Positions 12,724 to 23,627 of a stretch of 64,000 nt of DNA are shown here, piece after piece; the stretch's first letter is position 1; each line of letters begins with the position of its first letter. The notes beneath the pieces are model-generated. The model searched no databases, had not been told where the DNA came from, and saw nothing but the letters and a program-made list of their open reading frames with translations. Both the position numbers and the translations under genes were made by a program. The stretch covers positions 5,084,001 through 5,148,000 of the forward strand of contig CAIIXF020000001.1 of the NCBI GenBank assembly GCA_903813345.2, in the 5' to 3' direction. This DNA comes from Owenia fusiformis. Taxonomy: Eukaryota > Annelida > Polychaeta > Sabellida > Oweniidae.

Positions 12724-14857
12724 GTAAACAAATTAGAATATCCGACATGGTTCAGCCATGCATAATATCGAATTCGAAGGCAACCCTTTGGAATTAATAG
12801 CTAGTACTGATAAATTATATCAGATTTATCAACCTAATAGTTTTCTTTATAATAGCGTTTGACAGTGGGATGAGACTTTGTCGATGAACTTTTTTCTAAG
12901 ATGGTCAATCAATAGTAGTCCTTGCCATACGTTCTTTTATTGATAAAAGATTCCTGGTAAATTATACCGTCTACACAGGCTAATCAATGCCAAAGAGGTT
13001 TCTTGTTAAAACAATAGAAAGACATGCTGATGTTGTAATAAAGTAAGCGTTCGGCGTCTAACAGCTCCTACGGTCAATAATGATCTTTGGAATTGTTCAT
13101 TTTGTAATCTACTCCTTTTCACATGGTTCGAGATTTCTTTGGCCGGATATGCCATCATGGAGGATTAAGAAATTTGAATTGTCATGAAATATCCAAACTT
13201 TAAAATATCCGTGTCCTCATACATACATTTTACATTTGTCAATGTACCAAGACGTCGAATTTCAAAATCGAAAGTACGTTTAATTTGCAATCAAATGTTT
13301 GTTGTTATTGACCATGAACCAATAAGATATAATTGATCATTTCATTATTTGCAACCTTAATTTGTTTAAAAGTTTTCATCCTCTTGGCATATATTATTAC
13401 CATTAGGAATAAAAAATGCCCTGGATCCTTGACAATTAAGATCATTTATATATAATAGCCTCCCGAATTAAGCCCTTTGGGGAACTCCATAAGTGAAGAT
13501 TTCATTTTCTTCCAAATAAGTATCATCAATAAAATTGCGTAATGTTAAAAATATTAAGAAAAAAGTATTTATAAAAAGAAGTTATTCACCAGGAGGGATT
13601 TGATATGGGGAATATCACGAGGATGACATCAATATTTCCCGGGGGAAAATTTGAAAAATAAAAATGTTTCGAAAAATGAAAAATTTCAGAAAAAATGTTT
13701 GAAAATTAATAACTTTTTGAATTTACCCGGGATGATATCAATGTCATTCCTGATCCCTGATATCATCCCTCTAATCCTGATATCATCTCTGTCCCAAATC
13801 AGATGTAAATGCCTGAACAAGCATAAACCATCCCTTTTGCAATACTTGCTATTATATACCTGATATTGCTCTAAATATGGGATAAACACGTATATATTTA
13901 AGTCATTCGAATTATCACTGATTCTGTATTTGAGACACTGGCGTTTTCCCATTTTCAATTTAATTTATATTCAAACCATGGGACAAAAGGCGTAATTCGA
14001 AAAGAATTATCAAGAACCTATCTATATGCTATTATTAAATCACACTTTCAGAATTGTTTTTGTTGGGTCGTGTCTTTAATAGGATATAAAGAATTGATAA
14101 TTCAATTATTCATGCTATAATCATTCTACAGGGGGATGAACCAAACAGCCAACGTTGATGATGATATCCTCACTGCGTACAATACCCATTACTTAGTAAA
14201 TCTAACTAATGGAAAATCTCACAGAGGAACACTACTGATGGATTAACCATTCTCATTATTTTCATGTCTCATGAGTTTATGGTTTCCTCTCCATGTACTA
14301 TTGGATGTTTAACGGTTCATCTAAAGTTTTATTCATTCTCTGTTGCCTAGAGATCTAGTAATCTATACATCCATACTAATACGCAACAAGAGAATAATGA
14401 AATATATCCGTGTTGGTTTCACTATATAAAAGGGCAGGAAAATCGGAATCTCGGTAATGCATGCGCAACAGTACCAATTTTACATTCTATTGTAGATGGC
14501 CCTTGTACACATGGATGTATAAATGCAAATGTTATTTTCTTTTATGACGTGACTGAAAGTTTTTGTACATTTTGGTTTAAACATTATTTCTTCTTGTTTC
14601 AGACCATGTCCTTAAGATACGTGATCATTGCCATGATTAATTAATTATATTTAATTAAATCAAATGTAAATGCCTGAACAACCATAATCCATCCCTTTTG
14701 CAATAATTTTGATAACCATACAATGACCAGTCATAACTATTTAATTATCTATTTATTTTATATACGTATATGGACCAACCTGTACTATATTATATACGTA
14801 TATGGACCAACCTGTACTATATAACTATACTACTTATTCTATTTTGTTTCATTAAAG
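12724..14857 (+). other. intron of the repeat-rich gene
   Basis: Bounded by a GTAAAC donor and a TTTCATTAAAG acceptor. Inside, a short direct repeat around GTAAATGCCTGAACAA occurs at 13803 and again at 14664, and a 32-bp unit (TATACGTATATGGACC...) is duplicated in tandem at 14759-14821. A segment at 14132-14190 is open in one frame but its phase does not fit the flanking exons. Confidence 0.5.
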
Positions 14858-17800
14858 CCAAAGGGAGTTGTCTGGAATACGGTCAAAGAGGGTTCGAGTC
14901 ATCAAGCGGTTGTAACAACACAAACCTCTACGGATGATCCAGCAGAATACCCTGATGGGGACTCCTCTGATTTAGAGACCGAGGAGTCTTCCGAGGATGA
15001 ATCTGAGACGGACGACAGCGAAGAAGAGGAATCGTCGCAAGAGGAATCTTCCGAGTATGACTCATCCGTCGAGGAATCAGATTCTGAATCGAGATATTCA
15101 AGCGCCCAGAGTCACCAAAGTAAAAAGAGTACGGTCAGTAGTGTATCGTCCTATGCAACTGCTAAGAGACATTTGAGCGTATCGTCTGCTGACTCCTATA
15201 GTGCTGACATAGCCCCAGTAGCAAATGAGATACGTCACACAACGATACACCAAACTGTCGAGCATCATCATCATCATCATCACACACATAGTCCAAAGCA
15301 GCAACGTAGACATGAAGAGAGAGTTCATGTTTTGAGTGAGTCTCAAACTATAAAACATAGCCCAACCTTGAAAAGAAACAATAGCTCCAAGGCAGAATCT
15401 GTTAAATCGGGAACTAAAAGTGAAAATTCCAAGAAAATTGTGAAAGAGGAAATTGAAATGAAAAGAGTTAAAAAGAAATCCGCAAAAAAATCTGCAAAAC
15501 ATGTCAAGGAAATTATAGATCAAGAGGTGGATTCTAATACACATACCAATGTCGTAGTTAAGTCCTCTTCGAGTGCTAAAGAAAGAAAGAAAAACAAAGA
15601 ACGCAGTGTCAAACGAGTAAAGTCAGAAAATTTTATAAACATTGATAGTGAGGAGCAAACTACAAACGAGAGTATTACAAAAGACGCCTGGACAAAGAAC
15701 ACGGAAACAAAGGAAAGTTCCAAAGGAAATGGAAAAAAATCTGGTAAACGGAAAAGAACAGCTACAAAGCAAACAGAAGATCATGACAAGCAACAAGAAC
15801 TGTTCCACAAACGAAGTGACAAAGATGAACAGTTTGGAGACTCTAAAATCGTCATTCAGCATAATGAATCTGCTGAAATTGCTGAAAATGTACATTCCCG
15901 AAAACAAGAACATATCAATCAAAAGAACAGTGAAAATGACCCTCCAAAAAAGTACATTAAAGCCTGGAATGATGATGATGGCATGGAAACCCCGAATCAG
16001 CTAAAGGAAAAATATAAGAATAAGACAACTGCAAATACTAAAAACGAAACTAAATATAAATCCGTCAAAAATGAGAAAAGCAGAGATAGTCCTACCATTG
16101 ATTTAAAAGCTGACATTGACACCAAAAGAGAAAGTAAAACAAATACTAAGAAAACCAAGCAAAATGACAATGTTGGTATAAAAGCAGATATAGATGTCAA
16201 TACAGATATCAAAACTTCTGCTAAGAAATCGAAGAGACGTGACAGTGTTAAAGAAGACGTTGATGTCAAGACAGAAACTGTGGATTCTGCTAAGAAAACT
16301 AAGCAAATTGACAATGTTGATATTGACATTGCTGTTAAAAAGAACATTAAGAAATCTGCTAAGAAATCAAAACAAAAAGCCAATGTTGACAAAAAGCTAG
16401 ATATTGATATCAAAACAGACACTGAAACTTCTAAGAAAGCAAACCAAAATGAAAGTGTTGATATCAAGGCAGACATCGATGTCAAAACAGAAGCTAAAAC
16501 GTCTAAGGAAGCAAACCAAAATGAAAGTGTTGATATCAAGGCAAACATCGATGTCAAAACAGAAGCTAGAACGTCTAAGGAAGCAAACCAAAATGAAAGT
16601 GTTGATATCAAGGCAAACATCGATGTCAAAACAGAAGCTAGAACGTCTAAGGAAGCAAACCAAAATGAAAGTGTTGATATCAAGGCAAACGTTGATGTAA
16701 AACCAGAAGCTAAAACGTCTAAGAAAGCAAAACAAAATGAAAGTGTTGATATCAAGGCAGACATCGATGTCAAAACAGAAGCTAAAACGTCTAAGGAAGC
16801 AAACCAAAATGAAAGTGTTGATATCAAGGCAAACATCGATGTAAAGCCAGAAGCTAAAACGTCTAAGAAAGCAAACCAAAATGAAAGTGTTGATATTAAG
16901 GCAGACATCGATGTCAAATCAGAAGCTAAAACGTCTAATAAAGCAAACCAAAATGAAAGTGTTGATATCAAGGCAGACATCGATGTAAAAACAGAAGCTA
17001 AAACGTCTAAGAAAGCAAACCAAAGTGAAAGTGTTGATATCAAGGCAGACATCGATGTCAAAACAGAAACTAAAACGTCTAAGAAAGCAAACCAAAATGA
17101 AAGTGTTGATATCAAGGCAGACATCGATGTAAAAACAGAAGCTAAAACGTCTAAGAAAGCAAACCAAAATGAAAGTGTTGATATAAAAACAGACATTGAT
17201 AACAAAGCAGAGAAAGAAACTTTTAAGAAATCAAAACAAAAAGACAACGTTGATAAAAAGGCAGGCGTTGATGTCAAAGCAGACACTGAAACGTCTAAGA
17301 AAGCAAAACAAAATGAGAGTATTGATATAAAAGCGGGCATTGATGCCAAAGCTCCCGTTAAGAAATTAGAGCAAAATGATAATCTTGATAAAAAGGCAAA
17401 TATTGATTTCGAATCAGAAACGCAATCATCTGCTAAAAAGGTCAAACAAAATGCAGACAATAAAGCAGAGAATGAGATAGTAGCTCAGTCTACAACCCAA
17501 GCAGTGGACATAAGTATTGACAAAATAGCTGCTGTCGAAATCCAAAATGATAAAAATAACTCTAATGATACTACTGTTGAGATACAGGCCAGTATTACAG
17601 TTGAAAATGATGGGAACGAAGACCCTGATAATGAGCCTAGTAAGCCTGATTCAAACGTTGACTTAAAAAGTGGAAACATTGATGTTGATATATCAGCAGA
17701 TGTTGATGAGAACTCCGATGACGAAGCAACAAATGTGGAGGTAAATATGGTAAAAAATGATGATACAACATCGGACGATCTTTCTTCGACACATCTTGAT

Positions 17801-18628
17801 CCTGATGTCGATAGCAATGCTGGTGACTTTACAAACAAAGAGGATGCTACTCTGGAGTCAAAGAACAACATCCATATTGATGCAGATATCAATCAGAAGC
17901 CAGACATGGAAGATCCTATTCAAACTGCTGAAGGGGAAACACCAGAAATTGATGCAGTTGATCTTGCTGTTTCTGCAGACCTAGCTGACTCTGAATCTGG
18001 CAGTACATCCTCTTCGACAGAACCAAAAAGTAAACCACCCTCAGCAAAATCAGAAATCAAATCTACTTTAGCCACAGCCCCGTTAACAAATCAAAAAAGT
18101 AAACCTCCATCGGCAAAGGCAGAAAATAAACCCCCTTCCACAAAATTAGATAGGAAACCGCCCTCCGCAAAATCAGAAAGCAAGCCATCCTCAACTAAAC
18201 CAGAAATTAGCCCTGAGTCAGCCAAAACGAACGACAAACAAGATACTTCTGTTGAAACCCCAACAAATGAATCACCTCCGCCATCTAAGACGGACGCACC
18301 TCCTCCAAAAAGACCTAAAAAGGATCTGGTAAAAGATAGCAAATCAAAACGGGAACCAGTACAAGAGGACCCATCCATTGCAGCAACAATAAGGGCGTTG
18401 GACAAGCGGGCAGATCAAAATCTGCAATCAATACTAAACCCCAAAGAAGACGTTGATATCGTTAACAAGCTGCTGAAAGATGGCAAAATGTCGGATGATG
18501 ATATAGATGCGCTAGAAAAATCAATAACTCCTATACCAGATGAACCTGATATTGATGACGAAACTCTTGATAAACTAATTAATGGTGATTTCAGTAAAGA
18601 ATTAGATGACTTTTTACACCAGGTGTAA
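14858..18628 (+). CDS. giant last exon of a repeat-rich, intrinsically disordered protein
   Basis: Open for 1,256 codons from the acceptor at 14857 to TAA at 18626. In order: PKGVVWNTVKEG (continuing the conserved-looking end of the previous exon); an acidic Ser/Glu block at about residues 30-85 of this exon; a 7-His tract near 15262; Lys/Glu-rich sequence; about seventeen 24-residue repeats of the form KQNESVDIKADIDVKTE, of which eleven at 16439-17230 are near-identical; an acidic Asp/Asn-rich region; Pro/Lys repeats (SKPPSAK, KPPSTK) near 18030-18215; and a short C-terminal segment (DVDIVNKLLKDGKMSDDDID ... LDDFLHQV) that looks more ordered. There is no catalytic motif or membrane segment. 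The composition suggests a scaffold, nuclear or calcium/nucleic-acid-binding disordered protein, but no function can be assigned. The same C-terminal pattern recurs in the ORF at 32711. Confidence 0.75.
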   Translation, partial: PKGVVWNTVKEGSSHQAVVTTQTSTDDPAEYPDGDSSDLETEESSEDESETDDSEEEESSQEESSEYDSSVEESDSESRYSSAQSHQSKKSTVSSVSSYATAKRHLSVSSADSYSADIAPVANEIRHTTIHQTVEHHHHHHHTHSPKQQRRHEERVHVLSESQTIKHSPTLKRNNSSKAESVKSGTKSENSKKIVKEEIEMKRVKKKSAKKSAKHVKEIIDQEVDSNTHTNVVVKSSSSAKERKKNKERSVKRVKSENFINIDSEEQTTNESITKDAWTKNTETKESSKGNGKKSGKRKRTATKQTEDHDKQQELFHKRSDKDEQFGDSKIVIQHNESAEIAENVHSRKQEHINQKNSENDPPKKYIKAWNDDDGMETPNQLKEKYKNKTTANTKNETKYKSVKNEKSRDSPTIDLKADIDTKRESKTNTKKTKQNDNVGIKADIDVNTDIKTSAKKSKRRDSVKEDVDVKTETVDSAKKTKQIDNVDIDIAVKKNIKKSAKKSKQKANVDKKLDIDIKTDTETSKKANQNESVDIKADIDVKTEAKTSKEANQNESVDIKANIDVKTEARTSKEANQNESVDIKANIDVKTEARTSKEANQNESVDIKANVDVKPEAKTSKKAKQNESVDIKADIDVKTEAKTSKEANQNESVDIKANIDVKPEAKTSKKANQNESVDIKADIDVKSEAKTSNKANQNESVDIKADIDVKTEAKTSKKANQSESVDIKADIDVKTETKTSKKANQNESVDIKADIDVKTEAKTSKKANQNESVDIKTDIDNKAEKETFKKSKQKDNVDKKAGVDVKADTETSKKAKQNESIDIKAGIDAKAPVKKLEQNDNLDKKANIDFESETQSSAKKVKQNADNKAENEIVAQSTTQAVDISIDKIAAVEIQNDKNNSNDTTVEIQASITVENDGNEDPDNEPSKPDSNVDLKSGNIDVDISADVDENSDDEATNVEVNMVKNDDTTSDDLSSTHLDPDVDSNAGDFTNKEDATLESKNNIHIDADINQKPDMEDPIQTAEGETPEIDAVDLAVSADLADSESGSTSSSTEPKSKPPSAKSEIKSTLATAPLTNQKSKPPSAKAENKPPSTKLDRKPPSAKSESKPSSTKPEISPESAKTNDKQDTSVETPTNESPPPSKTDAPPPKRPKKDLVKDSKSKREPVQEDPSIAATIRALDKRADQNLQSILNPKEDVDIVNKLLKDGKMSDDDIDALEKSITPIPDEPDIDDETLDKLINGDFSKELDDFLHQV
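16439..17230 (+). repeat. coding minisatellite, 72-bp unit x 11
   Basis: Eleven near-identical 72-bp units, each encoding 24 residues around QNESVDIKADIDVKTEAK. Unit-to-unit differences are few (ADID/ANID, KTEA/KPEA/KSEA, SKK/SKE). Diverged units extend the array to about 16090 and 17430. Because 72 is a multiple of 3, every frame, including the antisense, stays open through the array. Confidence 0.9.
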
Positions 18629-19081
18629 ATAGTCACGACACCGCAGCAGTGCTATTGGAATGTACAGTGCTCAGTGTTGCCAGTGGCATGACATCCATTG
18701 TTATTTATTGATATCCTAGTATCTTTTGAATTTGAACAGCAGTAATATTGCGCTATTGTAAATTGCAAACAACATGTTTGAGGCTAAGTATTGATTATCT
18801 TTCAAATGTAGGAATTCCTACACTGAGGCAAACATTAGTTTCCTACCGTAGGTGTAGAACATTTTTTCAAAATAAGAATGGGTAATTGGGATTTAAATTG
18901 AAAACAAGCATCACTAGGACTAAAATGAATGGCATAATTCCAATCAATAAAATTGCTTTGGGCTTTTGAATATGGATGGTATTTGATATCGCTACTAAAT
19001 TCAAAGAAAGAAAACATTTCAATACATCGAAAGAGTTTTCTCCAACTGATCAGTAACAATTTTTTGTCAAGTTATTGAAAA
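18629..19081 (+). other. 3' UTR and flank of the repeat-rich gene
   Basis: The first good AATAAA after the stop lies at about 18946-18951, which would give a 3' UTR of roughly 330 bases. The LTR element starts about 130 bases further on. Confidence 0.4.
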
Positions 19082-19086
19082 CTAAG

Positions 19087-19931
19087 TGTTACGTTCGAAA
19101 ATAACAGAAGGTAAAAACAGCAATTAAAATATGATAACAATATATTTATATTTTGAAAACTAAATAATTTAACAATAATATAAAGGAGATTTAATACTTA
19201 TGTGATGTCCAATCAATGATACGGCTTATTCTTGATGTCGATAAATGTCGTTGACGATCCTTGAGAATGTTCCGGATCACGAAATGTTTCAATAATCGTT
19301 AATAGTTCTCCAATGTTTGTAATAATCCAATAATGTTTGTTGTTATCCTATAATGTTCGTATCCAATAATGTTTGATGATAATCCACAAATGTTTGATGA
19401 TAATCCACAAATGTTTATGATAATCCACGAATATATATGATAATCCGTATATAATGTATGTTGTAATATATGTCCATATAAAGTCCTCAGGTTGTATGTT
19501 TGTAGTGTTATAAATGTTCCCACAGTAATTATCTGCTAAGAAGATATCCTTTTGATAAACTTTGAAATTCTGCTTTATTTAGTTCCTTTGAGATGTCCAG
19601 TTATGATTACTTAATTATCTGCTACTGAGTCCACTTTGCAGTTTTATTTATAGTGTGAAAGAATCATCTAGAAAGAATCTTCTGGAACTGAGACTACTTG
19701 TTGAGTTTTGATTGGACATCTCCAGTCACATGATTAAGTCTTAATGAATGATTATATTTTCTAGAACTCTCTGGATGGTCAAGGGTTAATGAGTCATTCA
19801 GTTCAGTTTTGTTTACAAGATATAATGTCATTGTGACCTTGACCTAAGATCTTTAATGAAGATCAGTTACAGTATATGCATATTGATAAACTAAACTTAA
19901 TGTGAATATAATAGAATATAATACTGTAACA
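19087..19931 (-). repeat. 3' LTR
   Basis: This 845-bp repeat is the downstream LTR with respect to the minus-strand element. It ends in the short inverted repeats TGTTAC/GTAACA and is preceded by the target duplication CTAAG. The 74-codon frame inside it also occurs unchanged in the other LTR and is not a gene. Confidence 0.93.
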
Positions 19932-19942
19932 CCTCCCTCCTT
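19932..19942 (-). other. polypurine tract
   Basis: AAGGAGGGAGG on the minus strand directly abuts the start of the 3' LTR, the expected position of the plus-strand primer. Confidence 0.8.
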
Positions 19943-20581
19943 AAAAGAAAAGTTTTGAATAAAATGAAAAACTTTTACAAAAATATCTGGTGTAGCGAGG
20001 GTTACAATTTCTAAAAGTGAGGTTGAGACTTACATAATATTTGTTTACAATATTCTTTTTTTTATATGCAGTATGTTTACAAATATATAATACTTTCTAT
20101 CGTTACAGTGTGAGTACAATCTAATAACATATAATTTTCTGTAATAATCCCATACTACAATAATATCTACATCAGTTATGCATTAAGTCATAAATACAAT
20201 ACACGCAATAGATCATATAACATGTGCAATAGCATAATTTTTGAGTCTGACAAACACAAAACTAGTACAATGTTTTAAATGATCTTATGTAAGTATTTCT
20301 AATAGTACACTCTGATGTTATCAAGTAATCTTGTGACACTATTTAATGATCACCTATAATGCTCATATAATCTAGGAACATTCTTGTAGTTCATATAATA
20401 TCAATTTCACTATTTAGGCAAATGTTTTTATATACAGTATATAAGTGACAGTTATCTCAAATCTCCAATTTGCCTATCATATAATATAATCTTCATGAGT
20501 TAATCATTATAATTTACAATATCTGACTCTTGAATAACATACATGTATAGTTGTCATTGACATACAAGTTTGGCCTACGAG

Positions 20582-23521
20582 CTAAGAGCACAAGCTCAAG
20601 CTCATGTTGAGTAAAGAAATTTTATCACGCTCAACATACCTTTTCATCATATGTAGCTCTCTACACCTCACAGGAGTAGTTTTATCAATGCAAATGAAAT
20701 CATTCAGCACTGAGTTAGATTGTAAGTCAGATATGAGCTCCTTTGGTAGCTCAACTAATGTGGAATTGTTGATTTGTGTTTTCACAATATACTTGGTTTT
20801 GCTATTTCTAAGCATAAGGAGTGATTTTGTTTCTGGAAACTGTGTGGCCATGGACAGAATAATGAGCAGATATTGATTGTCAGATTTTGTTTTTGGTAAA
20901 GGACCAACACAGTCAATAAGAACCTTACTGAATGGTTCATCAAATGCAGGTATAGGGTGTAAAGGAGCAGTTGGAATTTTCTGGTTAGGTTTCCCTACCA
21001 TTTGACATGTATGACAAGACCTACAATACTCTTGGACATCTTGTTTTAATTTGGGCCAAAAGAAATGATTGAGTATTTTATGGTATGTTTTAGTTACTCC
21101 TAAATGACCTGCCATGGGAGAATCGTGAGCTAGACTCAAGATTTCCTTATGATATGATTTGGGGACAACAATTTGATGTACAATTGCCCAATCGTCTTCA
21201 GGGGAAGCTTCAGGAGGTCTCCACTTTCGCATTAATATGCCATCCTTTTTGTAGAAACAAACAGGGACCTTGACAGCTTCATCATTAGTAAGACATCTTT
21301 TATGAAGATCAATGAGTGATGGATCATGCTCTTGTTCATAAATTAACATGGGTTTAGAATGAGGATCATTTTTCAAAGAATCACTATCAGAAATAGAGGA
21401 TGAAACCTCAGAACAAGGAGGGGATGAAACCTCATGAACACTAGCAGAAGAAGATGAAACTTCATCAGAACTAGCAAGAGCGGGCGAAACCGCATTAAAA
21501 TAGTGATCCTGCTCAGAAGGTGAATCACCTCTGGCAATAGGCTTTTTCAATGAAGAATTTGCCTCAATAGATGACTGCTTGGCTTGAACAGAAGGCTGTT
21601 TCAATGAAGAATTTGCCTTTAAAATAGGATAAGGATCATCTTTAACAAGTGGTGAGTGACATTCATCATCAAACAAGGAGCTTAAAAACCCACTATCAAA
21701 GTCATCTCCCACAGACGAATCCCCGCTATTAGCTAACTTTTTAGCCATAGCCCTAGTAACAGCACAAGCAGGATATATATCAGAGTCCTCTTGGACAGAA
21801 TCCTCAATAGAACAAGGCTGATCAGAAACAATGGGGTCTAATGATACCTTACCCCCAGCTAAATCATTGCCTAAAAGCAATGCGACTCCTTCAACAGGAA
21901 GTTGTGGCCTAACACCAACAATAACTGGCCCTTTGACTAACTCTGATGTGATATGAATACGATGGAGGGGAACTTTAGTAAAACCTAATTCAATGCCTTG
22001 CATCAAAATATGGGTACCTGTGAATGACTCCTCAGATAAAGGAAGGACACCTTCTAACAACAAAGTCTGTGATGCACCCGTGTCTCTAAGAATCTTAACA
22101 GGCTTTGAATTGGTATCATCACTTGAAAGTGACACAAATCCTTCCGACATGAAAGGCTTATAATCCTCCATAATATCACTATGAGTAGATTTCTCAGTAT
22201 GAGTATATGAATCCCAAACAATGGGCTTTCTTGAAATGGGAACTGTAGCACAACCATTTGAATGAGCAGAACCAGACATCTCTCTTCTATTCTTTATCCT
22301 ATAGCATTCAGATATAAGATGACCAGGCTTTTTACAATAATTACAGGTGACATTTGATTTTGGACCTGAAGAATTTGATTGATCTGATTTTGAGCTAAAA
22401 CTCTGTGATGAATTAGACTGGTCTTTTGCTTTGTTTGATGCATTTGATGATGAGGACTGATTTGATTTTGAATCATATGAAGGTTTGTTACCTTGATAAC
22501 CTCTAAAGTTAGGATTGCCCTTGATAAAACTACCCTTATGAGTAAGAGCATAATCATCAGACAGGGTGGCAGCTTGACTTAAAGTTTCTACCTTGTGTTC
22601 ATCTAAATAAGTTCTAATGTGATACTGAACACAGTTTTTAAATTGTTCTATTAGCATAAGCTCTCTGAGCTTTTTAAACTCTTCAGATACATCTTTAGAG
22701 ATAAGCCACCTGTCAAAAAGCTGCTCTTGCTCTCGAGCAAACTCAACATGGGTTTGGTCACTCTGTTTGTGGGCATTTCTAAATTTTTGTCTGTAAGCTT
22801 CTGGCACTAGTTCATAAGCTTTAAGAATTGCATTTTTAATAAGGTCATAATCAGAGCATACTTCTGCTGAGAGAGAGGCAAATATTTCACTTGCTTTACC
22901 AATGAATACACTCTGAAGCATAACTGGCCATGCAGATTTAGGCCAGTCTAGGCTCTGAGCGACTTTTTCAAAGTGTGTAAAGTATTTATCAACATTTTTC
23001 TCCTGAAATTTAGGTACAAATTTGAGAAATTTTGAAGCGTCAAACCTATTTTCAAAATGTTGATGCATAGTAGCATGTTCATCAGTTTTGGATTGAGCTT
23101 CTATCTCAAGACGTTTCAATTCAATTTCTCTTTGAATTTCTTGTTCTCTTAATTTTATTTCTTTTTCACTTTGAATTTCTAACTCTTTTTCTCTCAATTC
23201 TCTTTCATTTTGCAATTCTTTCTCTCTCATTTCATTTTGTAATTTGAGTTCAAGTTCTCTCATTTGTAATTGCTGTTGAAATTCAGTAGGATCAACATGC
23301 TGGGTTGGCTCTACAGTAAGCTTTAATGCTTCTTCTGGTAATATTTCTTCCGCCACCAAATATGGCACCAGAATATTTTTTATTGCACCTTTTCGGTATG
23401 AAGTTTTTACTGCCAAACCAACATGTTTTGCTAGTGCCAGAAGTTCAGTTTTCTTTAAACTGTCAAATTCCTCCAAAGAGGGCGATCCTAAAAATGTCTC
23501 AACCTCAAAACTCATTTTCAA
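20582..23521 (-). CDS. Gag-protease-partial integrase polyprotein, 979 codons
   Basis: Residues 15-60 are SAP-like (LKKTELLALAKHVGL). Residues 80-145 form a Glu/Arg/Lys coiled coil. Residues 160-330 are capsid, where 242-325 resemble a SCAN domain (RWL, LMLIEQF, YHIRTYLDEHK). A CCHC knuckle spans C393, C396, H401, C406. The retropepsin active site is DTGA at 480-483. A Ser/Asp-rich linker follows, then the integrase zinc-binding module around 799-840 (HDSPMAGHLGVTKTYH ... CRSCHTC) and the beginning of the integrase core with its first Asp at about 870 (IDCVGPLP). The homology stops near residue 900 (about 20824); the remaining 79 residues are not integrase-like, and the second Asp and the Glu of the DDE triad are missing. 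RT and RNase H are absent. The frame itself is intact. Confidence 0.88.
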   Translation of the reverse strand: MKMSFEVETFLGSPSLEEFDSLKKTELLALAKHVGLAVKTSYRKGAIKNILVPYLVAEEILPEEALKLTVEPTQHVDPTEFQQQLQMRELELKLQNEMREKELQNERELREKELEIQSEKEIKLREQEIQREIELKRLEIEAQSKTDEHATMHQHFENRFDASKFLKFVPKFQEKNVDKYFTHFEKVAQSLDWPKSAWPVMLQSVFIGKASEIFASLSAEVCSDYDLIKNAILKAYELVPEAYRQKFRNAHKQSDQTHVEFAREQEQLFDRWLISKDVSEEFKKLRELMLIEQFKNCVQYHIRTYLDEHKVETLSQAATLSDDYALTHKGSFIKGNPNFRGYQGNKPSYDSKSNQSSSSNASNKAKDQSNSSQSFSSKSDQSNSSGPKSNVTCNYCKKPGHLISECYRIKNRREMSGSAHSNGCATVPISRKPIVWDSYTHTEKSTHSDIMEDYKPFMSEGFVSLSSDDTNSKPVKILRDTGASQTLLLEGVLPLSEESFTGTHILMQGIELGFTKVPLHRIHITSELVKGPVIVGVRPQLPVEGVALLLGNDLAGGKVSLDPIVSDQPCSIEDSVQEDSDIYPACAVTRAMAKKLANSGDSSVGDDFDSGFLSSLFDDECHSPLVKDDPYPILKANSSLKQPSVQAKQSSIEANSSLKKPIARGDSPSEQDHYFNAVSPALASSDEVSSSSASVHEVSSPPCSEVSSSISDSDSLKNDPHSKPMLIYEQEHDPSLIDLHKRCLTNDEAVKVPVCFYKKDGILMRKWRPPEASPEDDWAIVHQIVVPKSYHKEILSLAHDSPMAGHLGVTKTYHKILNHFFWPKLKQDVQEYCRSCHTCQMVGKPNQKIPTAPLHPIPAFDEPFSKVLIDCVGPLPKTKSDNQYLLIILSMATQFPETKSLLMLRNSKTKYIVKTQINNSTLVELPKELISDLQSNSVLNDFICIDKTTPVRCRELHMMKRYVERDKISLLNMSLSLCS

Positions 23522-23604
23522 TTAATTGCTGTCTTCACAATTTAAATGTACAAGTTTTGGATTTCGAATTTTGAAATATTTGAATTTTAGCTTGTTGTAG
23601 TTGT

Positions 23605-23622
23605 ATCCCGGACGAGCCCCCA
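23605..23622 (-). other. primer-binding site, tRNA-Pro type
   Basis: TGGGGGCTCGTCCGGGAT on the minus strand begins 5 bases after the 5' LTR. It matches the 18-base primer-site sequence known for proline tRNA in other LTR elements. Confidence 0.85.
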
Positions 23623-23627
23623 ATTTC

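Noticed and set aside
14132-14190. Extra exon between 12723 and 14858
   Set aside because: An AG precedes it and one frame is open, but the phase-0 junction frame hits a stop and no phase fits both neighbours.
15997-17460. 487-codon minus-strand frame opposite the repeat region
   Set aside because: It exists because the 72-bp repeat unit is a multiple of 3 and lacks antisense stops; composition is Phe/Leu/Ser repeats complementary to the sense repeats. The further minus frames at 16397-16879 and 16919-17167 have the same cause.
19299-19523. 74-codon frame present unchanged in both LTRs (also 23840-24064)
   Set aside because: Lies inside LTR sequence and arises from short internal repeats; identity only reflects recent LTR copying.
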